The notes below the pieces were generated by a model that was given only the letters and a program-made list of their open reading frames with translations, made no database searches and had not been told where the DNA came from. This document shows, one piece after another, positions 35,913 to 44,587 of a DNA stretch of 64,000 bases; within the stretch, counting starts at the first letter, position 1, and every line of letters begins with the position of its first letter. The position numbers were made by a program, and so were the translations under genes. The stretch comes from Aurantimicrobium minutum (GTDB lineage Bacteria; Actinomycetota; Actinomycetes; Actinomycetales; Microbacteriaceae): assembly GCF_002355535.1 (NCBI RefSeq), contig NZ_AP017457.1, forward strand, positions 372,001 through 436,000, in the 5' to 3' direction.

Positions 35913-37310
35913 GTGATTAAGCCAGACTCCACTGTTGTCGCCCCAGAAGATTTGGGGACCGTGCACATGGTGGGCATCGGTGGTTCTGGGATGAGCGGCA
36001 TTGCTCGTCTCTTTCTGGCTAACGGCATTATGGTAACTGGCTCTGATGTGAGGGATTCCTCAAATATTCAGGCACTGCGTGAACTAGGGGTTGAGGTCCA
36101 CATTGGCCACGATGCAGCCAACCTCGGCGATGCACAAACTTTGGTTGTCACTGGCGCGTTGTGGCAAGACAACCCTGAGTATGTTCTGGCGCAAGAACGA
36201 GGCCTCACTATCCTGCACCGTTCGCAGGCGCTGGAATGGCTTACTCGCGGATCCAGATTGGTCTCCGTTGCGGGAGCCCACGGAAAAACCACGTCAACGG
36301 GAATGATTGTGACCGGTTTGCGTGAGTTAGGCGCAGACCCCAGTTTCGTCAATGGCGGAGTAGTTCAGTCTTATGGTTTGAGCTCTGCCTATGGTGAGGG
36401 GGAGCTTTTCGTCATTGAGGCAGACGAGTCGGATGGCTCCTTCTTGCTCTATGACACTGCTGTGGCATTGATTACCAATGTTGATGCAGATCACCTGGAT
36501 CATTACGGATCTCTTGAAGCTTTTGATCAGGCGTTTGTTGACTTTGCTTCTGCAGCGCGTGAGCTGGTTGTCATCTCGAGCGATGACCCAGGAGCTGTTC
36601 GCGTGGGGAGCAAGATTTCAGGCCCTGATGTAATGACCTTCGGAGAGGCCGCTTCGGCCGATGTTCGACTGGCACACATTGATACCACCACCGGTGGCGT
36701 GACATTCACTGTTGAGTACTTGGGAACCAAATACACCACTCAGCTCAAGGTTCCAGGTCGCCATAATGCCATCAACGCGGCAGGTGCTTTTGCAACCCTC
36801 GTCGGTTTGGGTTTTGACCCTGCGTCTTCTCTGGCCGGAATCTCTGAATTTGGGGGCACCGAACGTCGTTTTGAGCTCCACGGTGTGCGCAGGGGAGTGA
36901 GCGTGTATGACGACTATGCTCACCACCACACGGAGGTGAATGCGGTTCTCACAGCTGCGCGAACTGTTGTCGGTGAAGGTCGTGTGATTGCGGTGCATCA
37001 ACCGCACCTCTATAGCCGCACTCAACATTTTTGTGGAGAGTTTGCCCAGACCCTCGAAGCAGATGCTGACCTCACCGTGGTTCTTGATGTTTACGGGGCG
37101 CGTGAAGATCCAGTGCCGGGCGTCACGGGAGCTCTCGTTTCAGAAAAATTCTCAGACCAAAGCAAAGTTGCTTTTATCGCCGATTGGCAGGAAGCAGCTG
37201 ATCACATTGCCCGCATCGCGCGACCTGGTGACTACGTCATCACGTTGGGGTGTGGTGATGTGTACCGCATCATTCCTCAGATTTTGGCTTCACTCGAAGC
37301 TACGAGCTAG
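35913..37310 (+). CDS. murC: UDP-N-acetylmuramate--L-alanine ligase MurC
   Basis: First Mur ligase of the pathway, adding L-alanine to UDP-MurNAc. The 465-residue protein has [16 protein letters not shown] near 18-33, P-loop [12 protein letters not shown] near 115-126, EADESDGSF and [10 protein letters not shown] in the C-terminal half. It begins with a GTG 66 bases after murG; the gap has a GAAAGAG-type ribosome site and AT-rich sequence (TTATAACGG) that might hold an internal promoter. No ddl gene follows, as is usual in Actinobacteria. Confidence 0.96.
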   Translation: MIKPDSTVVAPEDLGTVHMVGIGGSGMSGIARLFLANGIMVTGSDVRDSSNIQALRELGVEVHIGHDAANLGDAQTLVVTGALWQDNPEYVLAQERGLTILHRSQALEWLTRGSRLVSVAGAHGKTTSTGMIVTGLRELGADPSFVNGGVVQSYGLSSAYGEGELFVIEADESDGSFLLYDTAVALITNVDADHLDHYGSLEAFDQAFVDFASAARELVVISSDDPGAVRVGSKISGPDVMTFGEAASADVRLAHIDTTTGGVTFTVEYLGTKYTTQLKVPGRHNAINAAGAFATLVGLGFDPASSLAGISEFGGTERRFELHGVRRGVSVYDDYAHHHTEVNAVLTAARTVVGEGRVIAVHQPHLYSRTQHFCGEFAQTLEADADLTVVLDVYGAREDPVPGVTGALVSEKFSDQSKVAFIADWQEAADHIARIARPGDYVITLGCGDVYRIIPQILASLEATS

Positions 37311-37313
37311 CTC

Positions 37314-38456
37314 ATGAAACGGCCACAAGGACCGCCAGGGACACCTCAGTCTCGGCCTCAGCACAGTTCACAAGCTGCACCGCAGCCAGTGAAGCCTCAA
37401 CCGCCTACCCGTGCACAACAAGGTACTTCGGCACGACCTTCTCGCGCTGAACGCAAGCAGAACAAGGCCGATCTCAAAAAACAAAAAAAGTCTTCAGCTG
37501 CCTCGCAATCGCGCAGCGGCACACGAGCTCCTGCCCCAGCAGCTTCAGCGCCAACCGGCAGTCGCGTTCAGGGCACGCTCAGGCCCGTTGGTGCACCTCC
37601 GCGGCCGAAATCCAACTCTGCACAATCAGATACCTCCGCCTCACGCCCTACGAAAGCCGCACGCAAACTGACGGCCTCACAGCAAGAAGCGCTCGAGGCT
37701 AAGCGAAAGCTCAAGGAAGCTGTTAAGGCTCGCAAAGCTTTTGAACGTGACGAAGTTCGACGCTTTACTGCCCACCTACGTCGTCGACGGATTGTGTGGG
37801 CTTCCATCGCTGGTTCTTTCGTCGCCATCTTGATCTTTGTGGGCGTGGGGATGTTTACCCCCATCCTGGCGCTCCAAAATATTGTGGTGGAGGGGGCAAC
37901 CAGGGTTCCTGCCGATCAAATCATTGCCTCGCTCCAGCCGGAGCTCAACAAGCCACTGCCTTTGGTAGATATGGGTGCCGTGCGCAAGGCGGTCGAGGCG
38001 CAACCCCTGGTCAAGAGCTACTCCACAGTTGCTGTGCCACCACACACCCTGGTGGTGAAAGTTGTTGAACGAGCCCCTGTTGGGTACCTGCCCTCGCCTA
38101 ATGGTTTCATCATGGTCGACCCTGCGGGGGTGGTCATCGAGGAAACCCCTGAGCGCGTTCCTGGCTTGCCACTGTTCACGGTGGAAGGTGACTCCGCGCG
38201 ATCCAAGGGTTTCGCCGCGGCTATCGATGTGATTAATTCTTTGCCAGCAGGATTAGCTGGCCAGCTTGACGAGGTCATTGCTAACACCACGGATGATGTC
38301 ACACTCATTTTGACCGGGGGAGCCCGCGTCTTCTGGGGTGGTCCTGAAAACGCGGCGATGAAGAACCGAGTTCTCTCTCAGCTTTTGACGCTGAATCCAG
38401 TTGGCTCTGTCAGTGAGTATGACGTTTCCTCACCCAAGACAGCGGTTGTGCGTTAA
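37314..38456 (+). CDS. ftsQ: Cell division protein FtsQ
   Basis: Single-pass divisome scaffold that recruits FtsL and FtsB. The 380-residue protein has an unusually long cytoplasmic N-terminus of about 155 residues, first Pro/Gln-rich then Lys/Arg/Ala-rich (for example ASQQEALEAKRKLKEAVKAR), one membrane helix (about 160-183), a POTRA domain (about 188-260, beginning LQNIVVEGATRVPADQIIASL) and the beta domain. The long disordered tail is typical of Actinobacteria but is at the high end here. It is followed by a 141-base gap with the ftsZ promoter region. Confidence 0.93.
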   Translation: MKRPQGPPGTPQSRPQHSSQAAPQPVKPQPPTRAQQGTSARPSRAERKQNKADLKKQKKSSAASQSRSGTRAPAPAASAPTGSRVQGTLRPVGAPPRPKSNSAQSDTSASRPTKAARKLTASQQEALEAKRKLKEAVKARKAFERDEVRRFTAHLRRRRIVWASIAGSFVAILIFVGVGMFTPILALQNIVVEGATRVPADQIIASLQPELNKPLPLVDMGAVRKAVEAQPLVKSYSTVAVPPHTLVVKVVERAPVGYLPSPNGFIMVDPAGVVIEETPERVPGLPLFTVEGDSARSKGFAAAIDVINSLPAGLAGQLDEVIANTTDDVTLILTGGARVFWGGPENAAMKNRVLSQLLTLNPVGSVSEYDVSSPKTAVVR

Positions 38457-38483
38457 AACTTTTCTCTTATCTGAGACTCTCTA

Positions 38484-38493
38484 GGCGTGTCGC
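38484..38493. promoter_or_regulatory. GACAC-type site (candidate WhiA box) upstream of ftsZ
   Basis: GGCGTGTCGC, identical over 10 bases to the copies at 23329 and 43593, sits 104 bases before the ftsZ start. WhiA directly controls ftsZ through GACAC sites in Streptomyces, so this is the best-supported member of the set. Confidence 0.6.
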
Positions 38494-38549
38494 ACTAGGG
38501 AGTGGAGTGCTTCGACCTACTCTCAAATCAAGAAATGCATACTGAGCAT

Positions 38550-38581
38550 AACTTTAAGGTTCGACTTGAACTTTAGGGTTC
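38550..38581 (+). repeat. Tandem 13-base repeat in the ftsZ promoter region
   Basis: AACTTTAAGGTTC (38550-38562) and AACTTTAGGGTTC (38569-38581) differ at one base and start 19 bases apart. Each contains a TANNNT hexamer (TAAGGT at 38555, TAGGGT at 38574) that could act as a -10, so they may be tandem promoters, operator sites, or both. The second ends 3 bases before the GGAGG-type ribosome site of ftsZ. Confidence 0.6.
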
Positions 38582-38597
38582 TAGCGGAGGCCATAAC

Positions 38598-39782
38598 GTG
38601 TCAATGAATCAGAATTACCTCGCCGTCATCAAGGTGGTCGGCGTCGGTGGTGGCGGTGTCAACGCAGTAAACCGCATGATTGAGCTTGGCCTCAAGGGTG
38701 TTGAATTCATCGCTGTCAACACCGATGCTCAAGCCCTTCTCCTCAGCGAAGCTGACGTCAAACTCGACATTGGTCGAGAACTGACCCGTGGCCTCGGCGC
38801 AGGTGCTGACCCCGAAGTTGGCCGCAAAGCCGCCGAAGATCACGCCGAAGAAATTGAGGAAGCACTGGCCGGTGCTGACATGGTTTTCGTCACCGCAGGT
38901 GAGGGTGGTGGAACTGGAACAGGTGCTGCTCCAGTTGTCGCCAAGATTGCCAAGTCCATTGGTGCCCTGACCATTGGTGTTGTGACCAAGCCATTCGGTT
39001 TCGAAGGTAAGCGTCGCGCGGCTCAGGCAGACACCGGTGTTGCTGCTCTGCGCGCCGAGGTTGACACTCTCATTGTTGTTCCCAACGATCGCCTCCTCGA
39101 AATCAGCGACCGCAGCATCTCCGTACAAGAAGCTTTCGCCACAGCAGACCAGGTTTTGCTTGCTGGTGTCCAAGGAATTACAGACCTCATCACCACTCCA
39201 GGTCTCATCAACCTCGACTTCGCAGACGTGAAGTCGGTAATGCAGGGCGCTGGATCTGCCCTGATGGGAATCGGCTCCTCACGCGGTGCAGACCGCGCGA
39301 TCAAGGCAGCCGAGCTGGCCGTAGCCTCACCCCTGCTTGAGGCCAGCATTGAAGGAGCGCGTGGTGTGCTTCTGTCCATTCAGGGTGGATCCAACCTTGG
39401 TCTCTTCGAGATCAATGACGCTGCTGCACTGGTCGGCGAAGCCGTACACCCTGAGGCGAACATCATCTTCGGTGCTGTCATTGACGACACCCTCGGTGAC
39501 GAAGTTCGTGTCACGGTTATCGCCGCTGGTTTTGATGGTGGCGAACCCACCCACAAGCCAATGCCTCGTCGTGCATTCACCTCGACGGACACTGGATCAG
39601 TCCTCCCTGCAGGTGAAAGCATCTACGCAGAGACTCCGATTGTTTCCTCAACAACTGGTGTCTTTGCAGATGACGAACTCGCCGCAGTTATGACGACTCC
39701 TGCAACAACCAGTCACGTGAGCGTCACCCCTTCCTACGTCGATGAGGATGACGACCTCGACATCCCCGACTTCCTGAAGTAG
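38598..39782 (+). CDS. ftsZ: Cell division protein FtsZ
   Basis: Tubulin-like GTPase forming the division ring. The 394-residue protein has the GTP-binding [15 protein letters not shown] around 100-114, the T7 loop [11 protein letters not shown], and the conserved C-terminal peptide DIPDFLK that binds FtsW, SepF and other partners, reached through an acidic, Thr/Ser-rich linker. The GTG at 38598 has GCGGAGG 7 bases upstream; an ATG two codons later is possible. The upstream gap carries the GACAC-type site and the tandem repeat described separately. Confidence 0.98.
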   Translation: MSMNQNYLAVIKVVGVGGGGVNAVNRMIELGLKGVEFIAVNTDAQALLLSEADVKLDIGRELTRGLGAGADPEVGRKAAEDHAEEIEEALAGADMVFVTAGEGGGTGTGAAPVVAKIAKSIGALTIGVVTKPFGFEGKRRAAQADTGVAALRAEVDTLIVVPNDRLLEISDRSISVQEAFATADQVLLAGVQGITDLITTPGLINLDFADVKSVMQGAGSALMGIGSSRGADRAIKAAELAVASPLLEASIEGARGVLLSIQGGSNLGLFEINDAAALVGEAVHPEANIIFGAVIDDTLGDEVRVTVIAAGFDGGEPTHKPMPRRAFTSTDTGSVLPAGESIYAETPIVSSTTGVFADDELAAVMTTPATTSHVSVTPSYVDEDDDLDIPDFLK

Positions 39783-40492
39783 TGGATACGACGCTTGGCG
39801 AACGTGTAGCGCTCGTCAACGAGGGCATTGCTGATGCTGCACGCGCAGCAGGGCGCAATATTTATGACATCACCACGATTGTGGTGACGAAGTTTCATCC
39901 TGCGCAGTTAGTGCGCGATCTCTATGACCTTGGTGTGCGCAACGTCGGAGAAAACAGGCACCAAGAAGCTGAAGCTAAAGCGGCTGAACTTGCACATTTG
40001 GATCTCACTTGGCACTTTATAGGCCAGCTTCAATCAAACAAAGCACGTGCTGTGCGCAAATATGCTCAGGTTCTCCATTCAGTTGATCGTCCAAGCTTGG
40101 TTAATGCTTTGGCGAACGCTGCAATGACTCCTGAAGGACTTCCAGAAAACAATGCCGTTGAGATTTTGGACTGCTTCGTTCAGCTCAACCTCACCCAAGA
40201 CCCTGGCCGTGGGGGAGTTCAACCCGCAGATGTGGTTGAACTTGCTGAACTGGTTGCAGCTCAACCCAGCCTTAACCTATTGGGAGTAATGGCTGTTGCT
40301 CCATTGGACGAAGAACCTCGCGTTGCTTTTGCTCGGGTGAAAGCCGCCTCTGAACGCGTGCAAACGGTTATCCCGCAAGCCAACTTCATCTCAGCAGGGA
40401 TGTCACATGACTATGCCGCGGCAATTGCCGAAGGTGCGACACACCTTCGCATAGGTTCGGCAATCACCGGGAACAGGCCTGTTGCCGGTTAA
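39782..40492 (+). CDS. YggS/PROSC-family PLP homeostasis protein
   Basis: A 236-residue single-domain fold-type III PLP-binding protein that buffers free pyridoxal phosphate. The PLP lysine is in IVVTKFHPAQ near 34-43, with GENRHQEAEAK, WHFIGQLQSNKARAV and the C-terminal MSHDYAAAIAEGATHLRIGSAI. Its GTG uses the last base of the ftsZ stop codon, so expression is tied to ftsZ. Linkage of yggS (ylmE) with sepF and yggT next to ftsZ is conserved in Gram-positive bacteria. Confidence 0.93.
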   Translation: MDTTLGERVALVNEGIADAARAAGRNIYDITTIVVTKFHPAQLVRDLYDLGVRNVGENRHQEAEAKAAELAHLDLTWHFIGQLQSNKARAVRKYAQVLHSVDRPSLVNALANAAMTPEGLPENNAVEILDCFVQLNLTQDPGRGGVQPADVVELAELVAAQPSLNLLGVMAVAPLDEEPRVAFARVKAASERVQTVIPQANFISAGMSHDYAAAIAEGATHLRIGSAITGNRPVAG

Positions 40493-40531
40493 TCTCAATT
40501 AGACGATTTTTTATTACCTGGAGGTAACTCA

Positions 40532-40984
40532 ATGGCCAATCCACTCAAGAAGACCATGGTCTATCTCGGTCTCGCTGATGAGGAGACGACCTACGATGCA
40601 CCTGCCTACGCTGCAGCACCTCAGGTAGCTCCTGTCTCCGCTGGTCGTGCACAGGTAACCCCCCTTCGCCGTAACACCGCAAAGAACCAGGCAGCTAGCG
40701 ACATGAATGAAATTGTCACCGTACACCCCAAGCAGTACTCCGATGCCAAGGTCATCGCTGAAAACTTCCGTGAAGGTGTTCCTGTCATCATGAACCTCTC
40801 GCAGATGACTGAAACTGATGCTCGTCGTTTGATCGATTTTGCTTCAGGTCTTTCTCAGGGTCTTTACGGCAAGATTGAACGTGTTACCAGCAAGGTATTC
40901 CTGCTCTCACCCGCACACGTTGCCGTGTCAGGTGATGCAGCAGCAGAAACTGCTGAAGTAGACACCACTTTCTTCGGCGAATAA
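40532..40984 (+). CDS. sepF: Cell division protein SepF
   Basis: Membrane-associated FtsZ anchor. The 150-residue protein opens with the amphipathic [18 protein letters not shown], which inserts in the membrane, followed by a variable linker and the SepF core (about 65-140, with [21 protein letters not shown] and [21 protein letters not shown]). In Actinobacteria, which lack FtsA, SepF is the essential FtsZ tether. A strong GGAGG site precedes the ATG. Confidence 0.95.
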   Translation: MANPLKKTMVYLGLADEETTYDAPAYAAAPQVAPVSAGRAQVTPLRRNTAKNQAASDMNEIVTVHPKQYSDAKVIAENFREGVPVIMNLSQMTETDARRLIDFASGLSQGLYGKIERVTSKVFLLSPAHVAVSGDAAAETAEVDTTFFGE

Positions 40985-41016
40985 GCTCACGCCACCGGCG
41001 TGGCTGAGGAGTTGAG

Positions 41017-41319
41017 ATGTCCGTTATTGGTCTCGTTGGATTAGTCCTGTATTACGCCCTCTTGGTGTTTGTTTTTGCCATGTGGGGACGATTGATTCTC
41101 GACTTCATTCGAGCCTTCAAGCCAGGATGGCGACCTCCCTCGTTCGTGCTGGTTCTCAGCGGCGTGATTTACACACTCACTGATCCCCCCATGAATCTGG
41201 TTCGCCGATGGGTAAAACCTGTGAGCTTTGGAGCGATTGCCCTTGATTTTGGATGGACAGTCGTCATGCTGGCGGCGATTGTTGCGATGTACATCGCCGA
41301 GTATCTGATGATTCTCTAG
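41017..41319 (+). CDS. YggT family membrane protein
   Basis: A 100-residue protein with two to three hydrophobic helices (about 5-25 and 75-95) and the family region LIYTLTDPPMNLVRRWVKP (here beginning VIYTLTDPPM). YggT (YlmG) proteins lie between sepF and divIVA in many Gram-positives and are implicated in septum placement or membrane organisation, without a known biochemical activity. ATG at 41017 follows GAGGAG. Confidence 0.9.
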   Translation: MSVIGLVGLVLYYALLVFVFAMWGRLILDFIRAFKPGWRPPSFVLVLSGVIYTLTDPPMNLVRRWVKPVSFGAIALDFGWTVVMLAAIVAMYIAEYLMIL

Positions 41320-41381
41320 GAAAATCAGGTAATTTTTCTTTCTGATTCCATCGCTGTTAAGTATTTTGATAGCGTTAGTGA

Positions 41382-41407
41382 GTTATCACCTGAGATAACC
41401 ATTTTTT
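41382..41407 (+). terminator. Weak hairpin with T-tract between yggT and wag31
   Basis: GTTATC and GATAAC form a 6-bp AT-rich stem with a 6-base loop, followed by CA and six T. It could be a weak terminator or attenuator that lowers read-through into wag31. It may instead simply be leader sequence of a wag31 promoter located at about 41360-41375 (TATTTT). Confidence 0.35.
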
Positions 41408-41435
41408 GTAGCTCTCACTAAGAGGATGGCACCCC

Positions 41436-41999
41436 ATGGCATTACTGCCAGAAGACGTAGTAAACAAGCGCTTTCAACAGACCAAGTTCCGTGAAGGATA
41501 TGACCAGGACGAGGTTGACGATTTTCTTGATGAAATCGTCGTTGAATTGCGCCGCTTGGGTGCTGAGAACGAAGACCTACGTTCCAAGCTCGAGGCAGCA
41601 GAAGCTCGTCTCGAAGGCGGAGAATCCGCTGCGCCAGCAAAGCCGGTTGCAACCCCTGCCCCCGTTGTTGTCGATGACTCCAGCGCTACAGCAAGCGCTA
41701 ATGACCTCTTGACCCTTGCTCGTCGTCTGCACGAAGAGCACGTGCGCGAGGGTGTGGAAAAGCGTGACGCACTCATTGCCGAGGGTCATGAGACTGCAAC
41801 TCGCCTGGTTTCAGAAGCAGAAGCCACCGTCAAGTCGCAACTTTCTGCTCTCGAGGCAGACAAGTCCAAGCTCAAGGGTGAAATCGCAGAGCTTTCCAGC
41901 TTCGAAAAGGAATATCGCGAGAAGCTGCGCAGCTACATCTCCAACCAGCTGGTGGAGCTTGATGAGCTCAACACTGCTGGAACCACTCCCAAGAACTAA
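41436..41999 (+). CDS. wag31: Polar growth/septum protein DivIVA (Wag31)
   Basis: Coiled-coil protein that binds curved membrane and directs polar growth and septum-site organisation in Actinobacteria. The 187-residue protein starts with the DivIVA domain MALLPEDVVNKRFQQTKFREGYDQDEVDDFLDEIV, followed by a first coil, a Pro/Ala/Val-rich linker (about 66-85) and a longer C-terminal coiled coil. It is shorter than the roughly 260 residues of mycobacterial Wag31. It probably has its own promoter in the 116-base gap upstream. Confidence 0.94.
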   Translation: MALLPEDVVNKRFQQTKFREGYDQDEVDDFLDEIVVELRRLGAENEDLRSKLEAAEARLEGGESAAPAKPVATPAPVVVDDSSATASANDLLTLARRLHEEHVREGVEKRDALIAEGHETATRLVSEAEATVKSQLSALEADKSKLKGEIAELSSFEKEYREKLRSYISNQLVELDELNTAGTTPKN

Positions 42000-42001
42000 T
42001 C

Positions 42002-42640
42002 GTGGCGGTTAAGCGGCCCGTGTGGGCTGTTCTGACCCTGCTGGGCGTCTGCGCCGTAGTTGTCTACCTTGCGGATCAACTGAGTAAGTTTTGGGTCAAA
42101 AACACCCTGCCTGAAGGCGTGAGCAACCCTGTTCTGGGAGATTTCCTTCAGTTTTACTTTGTGAGAAACCCCGGGGCGGCTTTCTCGATTGCGTCGGGCA
42201 GTACCTGGATTTTTTCCATCCTTGCCGCCATTGTCACGATTGTCATTATTGTGTTCGCGCGCAAAATTCGCTCTATTGCGTGGGCAGTCGTATTTGGTCT
42301 TTTATTGGGTGGCACTCTCGGCAACCTGACTGACCGGCTAACCCAACAAAATGCCGAAGGTGTGGTCGAATTCGGGCACGGCCTCGTTATCGACTTTATT
42401 TACACACCCTGGATGATGCCTGCGATTTATAACATCGCAGACATTGCCATCGTTTCCAGCATGTGTTTGCTCGTTATCCTCACTTTCTCTGGAATTCACA
42501 TTGATGGAACTCGGGATGCTCGGAAAAAGAACACAAACGAGACACCCATAGGTTCAAACCCCACTGTCACATTGCAGGGTGGCCTAACTGGCCAGGGTGG
42601 CCTTGGCGACGGCGGAGCAGGTGGAGCTGGTGGAAACTAG
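42002..42640 (+). CDS. lspA: Lipoprotein signal peptidase LspA
   Basis: Aspartic signal peptidase II that cleaves lipidated prolipoproteins. The 212-residue protein has four membrane helices, the conserved [16 protein letters not shown] (about 50-65), and both catalytic aspartates in NLTDRL near 109-114 and NIADIAI near 144-150. The C-terminal 50 residues are hydrophilic and Gly-rich at the very end ([20 protein letters not shown]) and are not part of the enzyme core. GTG start directly after wag31. Its end overlaps the next gene in another frame. Confidence 0.95.
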   Translation: MAVKRPVWAVLTLLGVCAVVVYLADQLSKFWVKNTLPEGVSNPVLGDFLQFYFVRNPGAAFSIASGSTWIFSILAAIVTIVIIVFARKIRSIAWAVVFGLLLGGTLGNLTDRLTQQNAEGVVEFGHGLVIDFIYTPWMMPAIYNIADIAIVSSMCLLVILTFSGIHIDGTRDARKKNTNETPIGSNPTVTLQGGLTGQGGLGDGGAGGAGGN

Positions 42641-43550
42641 GTCCACACCAGTTCCAAACGGGCTTGATGGTGTACGGGTCGATGCAGGTCTTGCCAGACT
42701 CTTTGGTTTCTCACGAACTCAAGCGGCAGAAATCGCAGAAGCTGGCGGAGTAGAGCAAAACGGCGTCACTCTGGGTAAATCGGACAAGCTTCGCGCAGAG
42801 GCCACTTTGACTGTCTCGTGGGAAGAAAAACGTGGACCTGAAATAGTCCCCATGATGGTTCCTGACTTCTCCATCGTCTATGACGATGACGACATTGTTG
42901 TCGTGGATAAGCCTGTCGGAGTTGCCGCACACCCCGCTGCTAGCTGGGATGGACCAACAGTCCTGGGCGCTCTTGCCGCCTCAGGTTTCACCATTTCCAC
43001 CTCTGGGGCTGCTGAACGAGCAGGAATTGTCCATCGCCTCGATGTCGGTACTTCAGGTTTGATGGTTGTTGCTAAAAGTGAAAAGGCCTACAGCGCGCTC
43101 AAACATGCTTTTCATGACCGAGAAGTCAACAAGATCTATCACGCCGTTGTGCAGGGGCATCCAGACCCGTTGGCGGGAACCATCGATGCGCCAATCGGAC
43201 GCCACCCCCGCTCCGACTGGAAGTTTGCGGTCACCAGTGATGGCAAACATGCAGTGACCCATTACACAACTTTGGAAGCGTTTCCTTTTGCCTCTCTCTT
43301 GGAAATCAAACTCGAAACCGGCCGAACCCATCAAATTAGAGTTCACATGGCAGCACAACGGCATCCGTGTGTGGGGGATGCGTTATATGGGGCAGATCCC
43401 ACTCTCAGCTCACGTTTAGGGCTGAGTAGGCAATGGTTGCATGCCCACAAACTTGGCTTTACTCACCCCTCAACGGGGCAATACGTCGAGTTTGTTTCAC
43501 CGTATCCCACAGATCTTCAGCATGCGCTTGACATACTGGCAGCAGGCTAA
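42621..43550 (+). CDS. RluA/RluD-family rRNA pseudouridine synthase
   Basis: Converts uridine to pseudouridine in large-subunit rRNA. The protein of about 309 residues has an N-terminal S4 RNA-binding domain (about 15-70, [30 protein letters not shown]), then the catalytic domain with the active-site aspartate in [28 protein letters not shown] and HKLGFTHP complete the family signature. Start is one of three in-frame GTGs (42597, 42621, 42630), all inside the lspA 3' end; 42621 is a compromise. Linkage to lspA is classical. Confidence 0.92.
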   Translation: MELVETRSTPVPNGLDGVRVDAGLARLFGFSRTQAAEIAEAGGVEQNGVTLGKSDKLRAEATLTVSWEEKRGPEIVPMMVPDFSIVYDDDDIVVVDKPVGVAAHPAASWDGPTVLGALAASGFTISTSGAAERAGIVHRLDVGTSGLMVVAKSEKAYSALKHAFHDREVNKIYHAVVQGHPDPLAGTIDAPIGRHPRSDWKFAVTSDGKHAVTHYTTLEAFPFASLLEIKLETGRTHQIRVHMAAQRHPCVGDALYGADPTLSSRLGLSRQWLHAHKLGFTHPSTGQYVEFVSPYPTDLQHALDILAAG

Positions 43551-43592
43551 CCTTCAACTTCTGCCCCAAGGTTTGAGGCTTCAAAGTTTCCC

Positions 43593-43628
43593 GGCGTGTC
43601 GCTTATGGCTAGTCTGGTACGACACGCC
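43593..43628. promoter_or_regulatory. Inverted pair of GACAC-type sites flanking a -10 hexamer before rapZ-whiA
   Basis: GGCGTGTCGC at 43593-43602 and CGACACGCC at 43620-43628 are the same 9-mer in opposite orientations, with TAGTCT (43610-43615) between them. A dimer or two monomers bound here would cover the promoter. Since whiA is the second gene downstream, this looks like an autoregulatory operator. Confidence 0.6.
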
Positions 43629-43659
43629 GTAACACGCCCCGTAAATCAAGGAAGTGATC

Positions 43660-44538
43660 ATGCCTGAACTATCCCGCAATAAGCAGGAAGTTCTCATCGT
43701 CACCGGAATGTCTGGCGCAGGTCGTTCGACTGTGGCAAATGCCCTTGAAGACCTTGATTGGTACGTCGTCGATAACTTGCCCCCGCAGATGCTCCGCCCC
43801 CTGGTTGAACTCGCAGATAAAGCTGGTGAAAACCTTCCTAAGATTGCTGCCGTGGTGGATGTCCGCGGTCGTGATTTCTTCGAAAATCTGCAAGAAATCA
43901 TTCAGTCCATGCCGGCAGCTACCGTTGTTCGAGTTTTATTCCTGGACGCTACCGATGCGTCTTTGGTCCGTCGTTTTGAGTCTGTGCGTCGGCCACACCC
44001 TCTGCAGGGTGATGGCACCATCATTGATGGCATCACAGCTGAGCGTTCCCGGATGACAGCATTGCGTGAGTTCAGCGACATCGTCATAGACACCAGCGAT
44101 TTAAACATTCACCAGCTCTCCACCCTCATCACTGAACAGTTTGCTCAAGAAGAAACCGCCGGCGTTCGAGTGAATCTGATGAGTTTCGGGTTCAAATACG
44201 GAACCCCATCTGATGCTGATCTCATTGCGGATGGCAGATTCTTGCCTAATCCGTTCTGGATTCCTGAGCTACGGGGAAATACCGGCATGGATAAGGACGT
44301 CTCGGACTATGTCTTGAGTCAGCCTGGCGCACGCGAGTTCGTTGAAACCTATGCAGCGGCCTTAGCTCCTGTATTGGCGGGCTATCAGCGAGAGAACAAA
44401 CGCCACGCCACGATCGCTATTGGCTGTACAGGTGGCAAGCACCGTTCGGTCGCGTTGACCGAAGAGCTCGCCAAGCATCTCGAGAAGCTTCCCGGGGTTG
44501 TTGTGCGGGTCAAACACCGAGACTTTGGCCGCGAATAG
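43660..44538 (+). CDS. rapZ: RNase adapter/nucleotide-binding protein RapZ
   Basis: A 292-residue P-loop protein of the RapZ/YvcJ family. Walker A reads [16 protein letters not shown] (about 12-27), and the C-terminal domain has [14 protein letters not shown] and [19 protein letters not shown], the latter resembling a phosphate/sugar-binding site. In E. coli RapZ controls glucosamine-6-phosphate synthase through small RNAs; in Gram-positives its target is not settled. The ATG at 43660 follows AAGGAAG; the GTG at 43654 is too close. It is always next to whiA in Actinobacteria. Confidence 0.94.
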   Translation: MPELSRNKQEVLIVTGMSGAGRSTVANALEDLDWYVVDNLPPQMLRPLVELADKAGENLPKIAAVVDVRGRDFFENLQEIIQSMPAATVVRVLFLDATDASLVRRFESVRRPHPLQGDGTIIDGITAERSRMTALREFSDIVIDTSDLNIHQLSTLITEQFAQEETAGVRVNLMSFGFKYGTPSDADLIADGRFLPNPFWIPELRGNTGMDKDVSDYVLSQPGAREFVETYAAALAPVLAGYQRENKRHATIAIGCTGGKHRSVALTEELAKHLEKLPGVVVRVKHRDFGRE

Positions 44539-44587
44539 CGGCAATCACCATTACGCGATTTTGAGTAACACAAAGGAATTAGGGGAC

